From NCBI GenBank assembly GCA_963726135.1, contig CAVSBE010000008.1, positions 2,108,001 to 2,172,000 of the forward strand: DNA of 64,000 bases, in the 5' to 3' direction. Within the stretch, counting starts at the first letter, position 1; every line of letters starts with the position of its first letter. The position numbers and the translations under genes were made by a program. Shown piece by piece: positions 1 through 8,720 of this stretch. The notes below the pieces were generated by a model. That model saw only the letters and a list, made by a program, of their open reading frames with translations, was not told the origin of the DNA and did no database searches. This DNA is from Bog-473 sp963726135 (GTDB lineage Bacteria; Actinomycetota; Acidimicrobiia; Acidimicrobiales; RAAP-2).

Positions 1-935
1 GAGCGCGGAGGAGAGGTCGTAGACCTCGGCCAGGCTGACGTCCTCGGGGCCGATGCCGGCCTCGGCGTAGGCCGCCGAGGCGATGGAGGGCCGGAAGCCT
101 GCCGCCGCCGACCCGGCGTGGGTCACGCCGTCGAGCGCGGCGGCGGAGTCGGTCGAGAAGTTCGGCATCTCAATCACGGTGTTGGGGAACGTGGGGGTTA
201 CGGTCGAGACCGCGTCGATGGTCACCATTGATCCGGCGCCGGCGTGGCGCCGCGCGAACTCCATGCTCGAGAGGACGAGGGCGGCCCCGCCGTCGGACGT
301 GGCGCAGATCTCGAGCAGGCGCAGGGGGTCCGCCACCATGGGCGAGGCGAGCACCTCGTCGACCGTGACCTCCTTGCGGTAGCGCGCGCGTAGGGGTTCG
401 CAAGCCCGTGGCGGGCGTTCTTGACCTTGACCTGTGCGAAGTCCTCCTCGGTCGCACCGAAGCGCTCCATGCGGCGGCACGCGTACAGCGCGAAATAGGT
501 CGGGTTGGTCGCGCCCATGAGATGGAAGCGCAGCCAGTCCGGATCGTCCTTGCGCTCGCCGCCCACCGGAGTGAAGAAGCCTTTGGGCGTGGTGTCGGCA
601 CCGACCACGAGGGCCACATCGCACAAACCGGCCAGGATCTGCGCCCGCGCGTTGGCGATCGCCACCGCACCCGAGGCGCACGCGGCGTAGACGCTCGACA
701 CCCGCGCCCCCGTCCACCCGAGTGCCTGGGCGAACGTCGCGCCGGACACGAAGCCCGGGTAGCCGTTGCGGATGGTGTCGGCGCCCGACACGAATTGCAT
801 GTCACGCCACCCCAGTCCCGCGTCGTCCAGCACGTCACGCGCCGCCGCGAGCCCGTACTCGACGAAGGGACGCCCCCACTTGCCCCACTCGTGCATGCCG
901 GCGCCGAGCACTGCCACCTTCTTGTCCCCGGGCAC
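1..935 (-). CDS. Lipid-transfer-protein-type thiolase (Ltp2-like), partial and frameshifted
   Basis: Thiolase-fold protein of the SCP-x/lipid-transfer type, which in steroid side-chain catabolism acts as a retro-aldolase or thiolase with a DUF35 partner. Reading starts at GTG 935, two bases after the stop of the DUF35 gene, and shows VYAACASGA around the expected thiolase cysteine and a KNARHGLANP block typical of the family. The frame breaks in the alternating GC run at 382-390. Two bases too many (or one too few) push the reading into arginine-rich noise, and the expected continuation (YRKEVTVDEVLASPMVADP) lies in another frame down to base 1. The C-terminus is beyond the window. Family assignment is firm; the aldolase role is inferred from the neighbour. 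Confidence 0.8.
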
Positions 936-937
936 GG

Positions 938-1402
938 TCAGGCCTCCCCGCCGGACGCCCCGGCACCGAGCGGCCGCCACTTCCACACCAGGTAGTCGCA
1001 GCCGTCCTCCGAATAGAGCGTGTCCACCACCAGCTCGACCTCGTCGCCCACCCCCAGGTCGTCGACCGTCACCCCGCCCACGACCTGGCCCATGACCACG
1101 AGCTTCTCGGCGGCCAGCTCCACGGCGGCCAGGCAGAACGGGACGTAGGGCTCCGCCGCCACATAGGGGTGCGGAGGCTGGTAGCGGGCGTCCGTGTAGG
1201 ACCAGATACGACCCCGCCGCGAGAGCTCAACCGTCTCGAAGGACGTCGAGGCACAGTCTGGGTTCCTGCAATAGCTGGCTTCCGCCGGAAAGGCGAACGT
1301 CCCACAACCCTCGCAGCGCGACCCCAGCAGCGCCGGGGCGGCGCCCTCGTCGCCCGTGGTGAACCAGCCCTCCACGGCGGGCACCCGAGTCGGACCAGCC
1401 AT
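938..1402 (-). CDS. DUF35 OB-fold/zinc-ribbon protein, partner of the adjacent thiolase
   Basis: This 154-residue protein has an N-terminal rubredoxin-like zinc ribbon (CEGCGTF near residue 33, then YCRNPDC) followed by an OB-fold with the RIWSYTDARYQPPHPYV segment usual for DUF35/ChsH2-type proteins. Such proteins bind CoA thioesters and form complexes with Ltp2-type thiolases. The start ATG overlaps the TGA of the upstream acetyltransferase (TGATG), and its stop is two bases before the next thiolase, so all three are translated as one unit. I see nothing missing. The family is clear; the exact CoA substrate cannot be read from sequence. Confidence 0.85.
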   Translation of the reverse strand: MAGPTRVPAVEGWFTTGDEGAAPALLGSRCEGCGTFAFPAEASYCRNPDCASTSFETVELSRRGRIWSYTDARYQPPHPYVAAEPYVPFCLAAVELAAEKLVVMGQVVGGVTVDDLGVGDEVELVVDTLYSEDGCDYLVWKWRPLGAGASGGEA

Positions 1403-2581
1403 CAACCGAGCCGCTCGATGATCGTTGCGTTCGCCTGCCCGCCACCCTCGCACATGGTCTGGAGCCCGTAGCGGGCTCCCGTCCGCTCCAGCTCGTTGAG
1501 CAGCGTCGCCATGAGGCGCGCGCCCGAGCAACCGGTGGGGTGCCCGATGGCGATGGCTCCCCCGCTGGGGTTCACCCTCTCCATGTCGGCGCGGTACTCG
1601 CGCTCCCAGGCGAGCACGACGGATGCAAAGGCCTCGTTGATCTCGATCACGTCCATGTCGTCCAGCGACAGCTTGGCCTTGGCCAGCACCAGCTCGGTGG
1701 CCGGGATGGGGGCCGTCAACATGATCTGGGGGTCGTTGGCTGCAACGGCGAAGGTGTGGAAGCGCGCCCGGGGTCGCAACCCCAACGACGACGCCGCGCT
1801 CTTCGCTCATGATCAAGACGGCGGCTGCGCCGTCGGAGATCTGCGAGGAGGTCCCGGCCGTCACGGTGCCGGTCTCCGAGAACGCCGGTTTCAACGCGGC
1901 CAGCTTTTCGAGCGACGTGTCGCGGCGGACGCCCTCGTCAGCCTCGAGCAACCCGCTCACCTCGGCCGCCCCGGGGACGTCGGGGTGGACCCGAGCGTCC
2001 AACGCCACGATCTCGTTGGCGAAGTGGCCCTCGTCGCCTGCCCGTGCCGCCCTCTGGTGCGAGCGCAACGCGAACGCGTCCATCTCCTCGCGCGAGATCT
2101 TCCAGCGCCGCGCGATCTCCTCCGCGCATTCGCCTTGGTGGATCAGTTCGAAGCGTTGCGTGTAAAGAGGGCCGTACGGCTCGCCCGGTCCGGGCTCGGT
2201 CGTCGAGCCGATGGGGACGCGGCTCATCGACTCCACGCCCGCCCCGATGGCGACGTCCATGGCGCCGGCCATCACCGCCTGGGCCGCGAAGTGGATTGCC
2301 TGCTGCGCCGAGCCGCACTGGCGGTCGACTGTCGTCCCCGGGACCGATTCGGGGAACCCCGCCGCCAAGGCGGCATTGCGAGCGATGTTCATCGCCTGCT
2401 CCCCGACGGTCATGGTGCAGCCCATCACCACGTCCTCGACTAACGCGGGATCCAGGTCGTTGCGGACGAGCAGGGCGGCCAGGGGCTGCGCCGCCAAGTC
2501 GGTGGCATGCCATCCCGAGAGCCGCCCCCCGCGGCGCCCAACGGGGGTGCGGACGGCATCGACGATCACGGCGTTGGGCAT
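1402..2581 (-). CDS. Acetyl-CoA acetyltransferase (thiolase), frameshifted
   Basis: FadA-type thiolase that would cleave 3-ketoacyl-CoA with CoA. The start MPNAVIVDAVRTPVG is classical, the nucleophile lies in DRQCGSAQQA near residue 88, and the C-terminal GHPTGCSGAR and CEGGGQ motifs are present but in a different frame. The break lies at about 1794-1800, after SEER, where two bases of a GC repeat seem missing (or one extra). Corrected length is about 392 residues, normal for the family. As given, the first frame runs on into the DUF35 gene. I think sequence error is at least as likely as decay, because every catalytic motif is intact on both sides. Confidence 0.8.
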
Positions 2582-2667
2582 AAGAGCGCCAATTCTGACG
2601 CCGAATCAGATCGGGCGCCAGACGCGGGCACTCCGTCGTTCCCGAGCTGATGGACCAACATGAGCCC

Positions 2668-2945
2668 GTGCGCAGAGGTTTCGCCGCCGCAACCGCCTGT
2701 GCGCCGGCCGTGACCACCCTGGTCGCCTGCTCTGTCAGCTGCTCTTCGCCGGCCCCGCGCCGCCCGCTGCGACCTCGCGGACCGCCACGCTTCCGGCGGC
2801 GCCGGCCCTGGCCCCGGGCCAGGTGGCCACGGTCCGATACTGCGACCACGCGCGGGCCCGGATCACCGAGCCCGCCACCCTGCACGGCCCGGCCCCGGCC
2901 GCCGTCTACGTCCACGGAGGCTCGTGGGTCTCGGGACCGCCGCCT
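2668..2945 (+). pseudogene. Remnant of a secreted alpha/beta-hydrolase
   Basis: This 400-base gap between divergent genes holds a decayed 5' end. A GTG at 2668 opens a signal-peptide-like stretch ending TTLVAC, which looks like a lipobox. A different frame (codons in phase with 2832) then reads GPAPAAVYVHGGSWVSG, the HGGSW oxyanion-hole motif of esterases and lipases. After that the hydrolase stops and the acyl-CoA dehydrogenase begins within about 40 bases. The nucleophile elbow and the rest of the fold are absent. It is a truncated, frameshifted fragment and should not be expected to make enzyme. Confidence 0.55.
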
Positions 2946-2983
2946 TGGCACGGCGCAGGTGGCTGTGCGAGATTCGCAGCGCC

Positions 2984-4131
2984 ATGGACCTGACCTTCTG
3001 CCCCGAGCACGAGGCGTTCCGGGCCGAGGCCCGGGACTGGCTGGCCTCGCACGTCCCGCCCGAGCCACTCCCCTCGCTCGATACGGCCCCGGGCTTCGAG
3101 GCGCACCGCCGCTGGGAACGCACCATGTTCGAGGACCGCTGGTCCGTCGTGAGCTGGCCAACCGAGTATGGCGGGCGCGATGTCGGGATCTTCGAGTGGC
3201 TCGTGTTCGAAGAGGAGTACTACCGCGCCCGCGCCCCAAGCGCGTGAGCCAGAACGGCATCTTCCTCCTCGCCCCCACCATGCTCGAGTACGGCACGGAG
3301 GCCCAGAAGGCGCGCTTCCTGCCACCGATGGCCGCCGGCGACGAGATCTGGTGCCAGGGCTGGTCCGAGCCCGACGCCGGCAGCGACCTGGCCGGCATCC
3401 GCTCGCGCGCGGCACGCCATCCGGCCGGTGACGGCTGGGTGCTCAACGGTCAGAAGACATGGGCCAGCCGGGGTGCGTTCGCCGAGTGGTGCTTCGGCAT
3501 CTTCCGCACCGACCCCGAGGCCGAGCGCCACCGCGGCCTGACCTACTTCCTCGTCGCCATGGACTCGCCCGGCGTCACCGTCCGCCCCATCCCCCAGATC
3601 GACGGCGAAACCGGCTTCGCCGAGATCTTCTTCGACAACGTCGAGGTCCGCGACGACCAGGTCCTCGGGGAGGTCGGCGCCGGCTGGTCCGTGGCGATGG
3701 CCACAGCCGGATCCGAACGCGGGCTCTCGTTGCGCAGCCCTGCGCGCTACACCGAGGCAGCCGACCGCCTCGTGCAGCTCTTCGACGGGCGCGGCGGCCC
3801 GACCGCTTCCGCAGACGCCGTGGCGCAGGCGCACATGGACGCCGAGGCGTACCGGCTGCACACCTACTGGACGGCGACCAGGGTCGCGCGGGGCCATCCG
3901 GTCGGCCCGGAGGCCAGCTGCAACAAGATCTTCTGGTCCGAGACCGACGTCGCCATCCACACGGCGGCCCTCGATCTCCTCGGCCCCGAGGCGGAGCTGC
4001 TGGCGGCGGGCGAGCCCGGCGAGTGGCTCGACGGGTACCTCTTCTCGCTGGCCGGGCCGATCTACGCCGGGACGAACGAGATACAGCGCAACGTGGTCGC
4101 CGAGCGCCTGCTCGGGCTGCCGCGCGGCTGA
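2984..4131 (+). CDS. Acyl-CoA dehydrogenase (FadE family), frameshifted, larger partner of a pair
   Basis: FAD-dependent acyl-CoA dehydrogenase. The ATG at 2984 opens MDLTFCPEHEAFRAEARDWL, the usual N-terminus. WCQGWSEPDAGSDLAG is the flavin/substrate loop and IYAGTNEIQRN the C-terminal signature. Alanine stands where medium-chain enzymes have the catalytic Glu before GT, as is common in actinobacterial alpha2beta2 FadE enzymes. One C seems lost in the run at 3233-3237, so the first frame ends at 3247 and the body continues in another frame. Corrected length is about 382 residues. The second subunit starts 12 bases downstream. Substrate is unknown; steroid or branched acyl-CoA is an inference. 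Confidence 0.85.
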
Positions 4132-4143
4132 GGGGCGACGGCA

Positions 4144-5274
4144 ATGGACTTCGCGTTCTCCGAGGAGCAGGAGGAGCTGCGCCGGGGTGTGCGCACGGTC
4201 CTCGACACGGAGTGCACGGTCGACGCACTGCGGGCGTTCGCGTTGGCCGACGAGGCCGTCCGCGCCGAGCTCTCCCAGAATCGCTGGGGTGTGCTGGCCG
4301 AGCTCGGGGCGCCGGGGCTCGTCGTGCCGGAAGCGGCCCGCGGTCTCGGCCTGAGCGACGTCGACCTGGTGGGCGTGCTCGAGGAGGCGGGGTGGGCCTG
4401 CCTGCCCGAGCCACTGCTCGAGACGGCCGCGCTCGCCGCGCCGACGCTCGCCGCGCTGCTGCCCGACCCGGCGGCGGCGTCCGCCCTCGCCGCACTGGTC
4501 GAGGACGACGCCAGCTTCGCGATCGGTGGCATCGACGTGTCCCCCGGCGGGATCCGGTCACCCACCGAGGTGACGGCGGACGGCACGCTGCGCACACCCC
4601 GAGTCGTCGGCGCTCGAGACGCGGCCGTTTTGCTCCTCGCCTGCCGCGACACCGAGTCGGGCTGGCAGCTGCACGCGGTGCCGGCGGCCTCGTGCCGCGC
4701 GCGGGCCACGCCGGCGCTCAGTTCGTCGCGCGATCTCTCGACCGTGCAGTGGCCCCTCGCCTCCGACACGCTGCTCGCGTACGGCGTGGCGGCCGAGGCG
4801 GCGGCGGCGTTGCTCGCCGACCGGGCCGCCGCGGGCACGGCCGCGCTCCTGATCGGGCTGGCCGACCGCATGCTCATGATGGCGGCCGCGTACGCCAAGG
4901 AGCGCCACCAGTTCGGCAAGCCGATCGGCAGCTTCCAAGCCGTGAAGCACCTCCTGGCCAACGCGCGGGTGGCGCTCGAGTTCGCCCGCCCCGCCACATA
5001 CCGTGCCGCCTGGTCGCTGGCGTCCGCGCAGCCGACGCTCTCGCACGACGCGTCGATGGCGAAGGCGATGGCTTCCGACGCGGCCGACCTGGCGGCCCAG
5101 GTGGCCCTGCAGGTCCACGGCGCCATCGGCTACACGTGGGAGTGCGACCTCCACTTCTTCTTGAAGCGGACCTGGGCGCTCTCGCGGGCCTGGGGCGACG
5201 CCGCCACCCATCGCCGCCTCCTGCTGGCCCACGTCAGGGGGACCGCGACGGCCGTGTCCGATTTCCGCCAGTAA
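4144..5274 (+). CDS. Acyl-CoA dehydrogenase (FadE family), second partner
   Basis: A 376-residue acyl-CoA dehydrogenase beginning MDFAFSEEQEELRRGVRTVL. It carries the YAKERHQFGKPIGSFQAVKH block near residue 255 and the late QVHGAIGYTWECDLH motif. The central region is shorter and more divergent than in the upstream gene, as expected for the partner subunit of a heterotetramer. It lies 12 bases after the larger subunit on the same strand, so co-transcription is likely. No frameshift is visible. Family confidence is high; pairing with the neighbour rests on gene order and known FadE heterotetramers. Confidence 0.88.
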   Translation: MDFAFSEEQEELRRGVRTVLDTECTVDALRAFALADEAVRAELSQNRWGVLAELGAPGLVVPEAARGLGLSDVDLVGVLEEAGWACLPEPLLETAALAAPTLAALLPDPAAASALAALVEDDASFAIGGIDVSPGGIRSPTEVTADGTLRTPRVVGARDAAVLLLACRDTESGWQLHAVPAASCRARATPALSSSRDLSTVQWPLASDTLLAYGVAAEAAAALLADRAAAGTAALLIGLADRMLMMAAAYAKERHQFGKPIGSFQAVKHLLANARVALEFARPATYRAAWSLASAQPTLSHDASMAKAMASDAADLAAQVALQVHGAIGYTWECDLHFFLKRTWALSRAWGDAATHRRLLLAHVRGTATAVSDFRQ

Positions 5275-5304
5275 TTGTCACGCGGGCGTGCCACGCTGGC
5301 ACCC

Positions 5305-6864
5305 GTGATCGAGGACCCAGACCGCTGCTACCAGGCGGCGCAGAGCAAGGACCCCCGCTTCGACGGCTGGTTCTTCTGTGCCGTCACCTCGACCGGGATC
5401 TACTGCCGTCCGAGCTGCCCGGCCCGCACGCCCAAGCGCCAGAACGTCCGCTTCTACCCGACGGCCGCCGCCGCCCAGCAGGCCGGCTTTCGCGCCTGCC
5501 TGCGCTGTCGGCCCGACGCCACGCCGGGCTCGCCGGAGTGGAACGTCCGGGCCGACGTCGTGGCCCGGGCGATGCGGCTCATCAGGGACGGCGTCGTCGA
5601 CCGCGAAGGGGTCGAGGGGCTCGCAGGGCGCCTCGGGTACAGCAGCCGCCAACTAAATCGGCTCATCACGGCGGAGGTGGGAACGGGGCCACTCACGCTG
5701 GCCCGCGCCCAGCGCGGCCAGACGGCGCGCCTCCTGCTCGAGACGACGGACCTGCCCGTTGCCCATGTCGCCTTCGCCGCGGGCTTCGCCAGCGTGCGCC
5801 AGTGCAACGACACCGTGCGCCGGATCTTCGCCGACACGCCGAGCGGGCTGCGGGCCCGGGCCGCCCGGGCCGGGCACGGCCGGAGCGACGTCACGCACGC
5901 GGGCGTGCCACAAGCGATACGGCTCCGCCTCCCGTGCCGGCAGCCGTTCAGTCCGCTGTCGGCGCTCGAGTTCCTGGGGCTCCGTGCGCTGCCAGGCGTG
6001 GAGTCCCTCGACGGCGCGTCCTACCGGCGGAGCCTGCGCCTTCCCCACGGCCACGCGGTCGTCACGCTTGCCCCGCCCGGGCCCCCCGGCGACCGGCGTG
6101 GAGCGGCAACGGGTGGCCCGTCCTATGTCCTGGGCGAGCTGGTGCTCTCCGACTTGCGCGACCTGACGACCGCGGTGTCGCGCTGCCGCCAGTTGCTCGA
6201 CCTGGACGCTGACCCCGTCGCCGTCTGGGAGGCCCTGCGCGGCGACGCGCATCTGGGACCCTTGGTCCAGCAGGATCCGGGACGGCGGGTGCCGGGCGCC
6301 GCCGATGGCTTCGAGCTCGCGGTGCGCGCCGTCATCGGCCAGCAGGTCTCGGTCTCCGGGGCCCGGACCGTCGCCGGCAGGCTCGTGCAGGAGGCGGGGG
6401 ACCCGCTCCCCGCGCCTGACGGCACGATCACGCATCTCTTCCCGACGCCGGCGGCGCTGGCCGACCTTGTCCGCCACGACCCGGCTGCATTCGCCATGCC
6501 GGCGGGACGCCGGCGGGCCCTCGGCGCGCTGGCCGACGCCGTGGAGCGCGGCGACGTCGTGATCGACGCCGGCGCCGACCCGATGGAGCTGCGCCAATCG
6601 CTGGTCGGGCTCCCGGGCATCGGCCCCTGGACGGCCGAGTACGTGGCGATGCGTGCCCTCCGCGACCCGGACGCCTTCATGCCCACCGACCTCGGCATCC
6701 GTCGGGCGGCGCGAGCCATCGGCCTGCCCGACGACCCGGCCCAACTCGTTGCCGCCGGCGACGGCTGGCGGCCGTGGCGGAGCTACGCCATGGCGCACCT
6801 GTGGTCGCTGCCCGCGCCGGCCACCGCGATCCCGACCACACCGATGAAAGGACGTGCAGCATGA
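5305..6864 (+). CDS. Ada-AlkA fusion: methyl-phosphotriester sensor, AraC activator and 3-methyladenine DNA glycosylase
   Basis: Three modules in order. The N-terminal Ada metal-binding domain has cysteines in GIYCRPSCPAR and CLRCRP (about residues 34, 38, 65 and 68); the first is the expected methyl acceptor. An AraC helix-turn-helix follows (about residues 80-180). AlkA with helix-hairpin-helix LPGIGPWTAEY and the PTDLGIRRA segment carrying the probable catalytic Asp forms the rest. It should sense DNA methyl phosphotriesters, activate repair genes and excise alkylated bases. GTG 5305 is preferred over an upstream TTG at 5275. The stop overlaps the ogt start (ATGA), so both are one operon. 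Length about 519 residues is normal for this fusion. Confidence 0.92.
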   Translation: MIEDPDRCYQAAQSKDPRFDGWFFCAVTSTGIYCRPSCPARTPKRQNVRFYPTAAAAQQAGFRACLRCRPDATPGSPEWNVRADVVARAMRLIRDGVVDREGVEGLAGRLGYSSRQLNRLITAEVGTGPLTLARAQRGQTARLLLETTDLPVAHVAFAAGFASVRQCNDTVRRIFADTPSGLRARAARAGHGRSDVTHAGVPQAIRLRLPCRQPFSPLSALEFLGLRALPGVESLDGASYRRSLRLPHGHAVVTLAPPGPPGDRRGAATGGPSYVLGELVLSDLRDLTTAVSRCRQLLDLDADPVAVWEALRGDAHLGPLVQQDPGRRVPGAADGFELAVRAVIGQQVSVSGARTVAGRLVQEAGDPLPAPDGTITHLFPTPAALADLVRHDPAAFAMPAGRRRALGALADAVERGDVVIDAGADPMELRQSLVGLPGIGPWTAEYVAMRALRDPDAFMPTDLGIRRAARAIGLPDDPAQLVAAGDGWRPWRSYAMAHLWSLPAPATAIPTTPMKGRAA

Positions 6865-7340
6865 CGACCAACCCGACCAGCACCATGCCAATCGACACGC
6901 CGATCGGCCGCCTCGTCCTCGAGTGCGACGGGGACGTGCTCGTCGGCGTGTGGTTGCCGCACGAGCGGCGGCACGGACGCCGCGACATCGACGACGTCCC
7001 GCCCGTCCTCAAGGAGACGGCGACACAGCTCGAGTCGTACTTCGCCGGCGAGCGCACCGGGTTCGACGTCCCGATGGAGCTCGACGGCACCCCCTTTCAG
7101 CGCGAGGTGTGGCACGAACTGACCCGCATTCCCTACGGCGAGATCATCAGCTACGGCGAGCTGGCCCGACGCGTCGGGCGACCGAACGGACCTCGGGCCG
7201 TGGGCCAGGCCAACGGCCGGAACCCCATCCCCATCATCGTCCCGTGCCACCGTGTGCTGGCGAGCAACGGGATCGGCGGCTATGGCGGGGGGCTCAAGCT
7301 CAAGCGTGCGCTGCTCGCTTTAGAGGGTGTGACCGCGTAA
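6861..7340 (+). CDS. ogt: Methylated-DNA--protein-cysteine methyltransferase
   Basis: Suicide repair protein that moves the methyl group from O6-methylguanine to its own cysteine. The active site IIVPCHRVLASNG is intact, with the preceding helix-turn-helix EIISYGELARRVGRP and the RAVGQANGRNP recognition segment. The 159-residue length fits Ogt without the Ada domain. The start ATG overlaps the stop of the Ada-AlkA gene, so the sensor and both repair activities are translationally coupled. The fused regulator probably controls its own operon. Confidence 0.93.
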   Translation: MTTNPTSTMPIDTPIGRLVLECDGDVLVGVWLPHERRHGRRDIDDVPPVLKETATQLESYFAGERTGFDVPMELDGTPFQREVWHELTRIPYGEIISYGELARRVGRPNGPRAVGQANGRNPIPIIVPCHRVLASNGIGGYGGGLKLKRALLALEGVTA

Positions 7341-7389
7341 GGGCACAACGACCCTGGCCCGCACGCCGCGACGGTTGCACGATCGTGGC

Positions 7390-7869
7390 ATGAGGACCTA
7401 CGGCGACTACCTGCTCTGGCTGTACAGGGGCGGGCGGCCGAACCGCTTCGCCCGGTGGCAGAACCGATTGTCCGCGGTTGCGTTCTCGGCGGGCGTGATG
7501 CCCTCTCGCGCCGGGATGCTCGAGGTGCGCGGGCGCTGCAGCGGCAAACCCGTCACGCTCCCGGTGGTGATTGCCGACTACGAGGGCGAGCGCTACCTGG
7601 TCTCCATGCTGGGACCGTCGGCGAACTGGGTGCGGAACCTCGAGGCCGACGGCGGCCAAGCCGAACTGCGCCACGGTCGACGCGAGAAGGTGCGCCTGGT
7701 GGCAGTCGATCCGGCCGAGCGGGCGCCCATCCTTCGCCGCTACCTCGCGCTGGCCCCCGGGGCGCGGCCCCACATCCCGGTCGACCGGGCCGCACCGCTG
7801 ACCGAGTTCGAGCGCGTTGCGGCCGACTACCCCGTCTACCGGCTCGAGCCCAGGTGGGACGCAGCCTGA
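7390..7869 (+). CDS. Deazaflavin (F420)-dependent nitroreductase-family protein (DDN type)
   Basis: A 159-residue split-barrel protein of the DDN/nitroreductase family. It has the RAGMLEVRGRCSGKPVTLPV opening strand pair and the LGPSANWVRNLEADGG motif that binds the deazaflavin phosphate region in characterised relatives. It most likely uses reduced F420 to reduce quinones or other electrophiles; the physiological substrate is unknown. ATG 7390 is chosen because MRTYGDYLLW fits the family start. It stands between the repair operon and an SDR gene, with about 50 bases on the left and 32 on the right. Confidence 0.8.
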   Translation: MRTYGDYLLWLYRGGRPNRFARWQNRLSAVAFSAGVMPSRAGMLEVRGRCSGKPVTLPVVIADYEGERYLVSMLGPSANWVRNLEADGGQAELRHGRREKVRLVAVDPAERAPILRRYLALAPGARPHIPVDRAAPLTEFERVAADYPVYRLEPRWDAA

Positions 7870-7889
7870 AGACATGCGCCCGGCGCGCG

Positions 7890-7895
7890 TAAGGT
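7890..7895 (+). promoter_or_regulatory. Putative -10 box for a leaderless SDR mRNA
   Basis: TAAGGT ends six bases before the GTG start at 7902 and there is no Shine-Dalgarno sequence. The mRNA probably begins at the start codon. Confidence 0.45.
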
Positions 7896-7901
7896 GCGCC
7901 G

Positions 7902-8714
7902 GTGGAAACCGCTCAGAGTGTGCACGCCGCGTTCGACCTGACGGGCCGGGTGGCCCTCGTCACCGGGGCCGGCAGCGGCATCGGGCGCACAACGGCCGAG
8001 GTCCTGGCCGCCGCCGGTGCGACCGTCGTCTGCGCCGACATCAACGACGCCGCGGCGGGCGAGACGGCGAGCGGCATCCTGGGCCAGGGTGGGAGAGCGG
8101 AGAGCGCGCAGCTCGACGTGTCAGCCCGCGGAGCGGCGGCGACACTCGTCGGCCACGTCACGGCGCGCCACGGCGGACTGCATGTCATGTGCAACATCGC
8201 CGGGATCATGATCGACAGCTCCATCATCGACGTCGACCCGGACGAGTTCGACCGCATCCTGTCGGTGAACCTCAAGGGCGTGCTCTACGGCTGCCAGGCT
8301 GCAGGGAAGGCGATGGTGGCCCAGCGTGGCGGCTCCATCATCAACATGGCCTCGGCGGCGGTGCTGACGCCGTCGCCCGGCATCGGTCCCTACGCGATCT
8401 GCAAGGCCGGCGTGGCCCAGCTGACGCAGTCGATGGCGGTCGAGGTCGGCGAGCACGGCGTGCGGGTCAACTCGGTGGCCCCGGGCTTCGTCCCGACCAA
8501 CATGACGGCGCGCTACTACACGAACCCCGACGGCACGGTGAACGAGGACGCCAAAGCCGCCACGCTGGCGCCGATGGCGCGGTTCGCCCCAATGCGCCGG
8601 GTGGGGGTGACAGCCGACGTGGCGTACTGCGTGTTGTATCTCGCCTCCGACGCCAGCACCTTCGTGACGGGGCAGCTGCTCAGCCCCAACGGCGGCGTCG
8701 CCATGCACTATTGA
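7902..8714 (+). CDS. Short-chain dehydrogenase/reductase
   Basis: Classical NAD(P)-dependent SDR of 270 residues. The cofactor motif TGAGSGIG is near residue 21, D44 of VVCADIND suggests preference for NAD(H), and the active site shows YAICK with the serine in the preceding ASAAVLTPSPG stretch. The C-terminal FVTGQLLSPNGG is typical. Start is GTG 7902, six bases after a TAAGGT box. It oxidises or reduces a hydroxyl/keto group on an unknown substrate. A convergent lipoprotein gene ends six bases beyond its stop. Confidence 0.88.
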   Translation: METAQSVHAAFDLTGRVALVTGAGSGIGRTTAEVLAAAGATVVCADINDAAAGETASGILGQGGRAESAQLDVSARGAAATLVGHVTARHGGLHVMCNIAGIMIDSSIIDVDPDEFDRILSVNLKGVLYGCQAAGKAMVAQRGGSIINMASAAVLTPSPGIGPYAICKAGVAQLTQSMAVEVGEHGVRVNSVAPGFVPTNMTARYYTNPDGTVNEDAKAATLAPMARFAPMRRVGVTADVAYCVLYLASDASTFVTGQLLSPNGGVAMHY

Positions 8715-8720
8715 GCGAAG

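Noticed and set aside
382..3240. Programmed ribosomal frameshifting in the first three catabolic genes
   Set aside because: There is no slippery heptamer or downstream stem at the breaks. They occur in plain GC or C runs and are more simply errors or decay.
3459..6212. A 917-codon open frame on the plus strand
   Set aside because: It is an Arg/Pro/Gly-rich out-of-frame shadow over two acyl-CoA dehydrogenases and the Ada-AlkA gene, as expected at this GC content, with no family motif.
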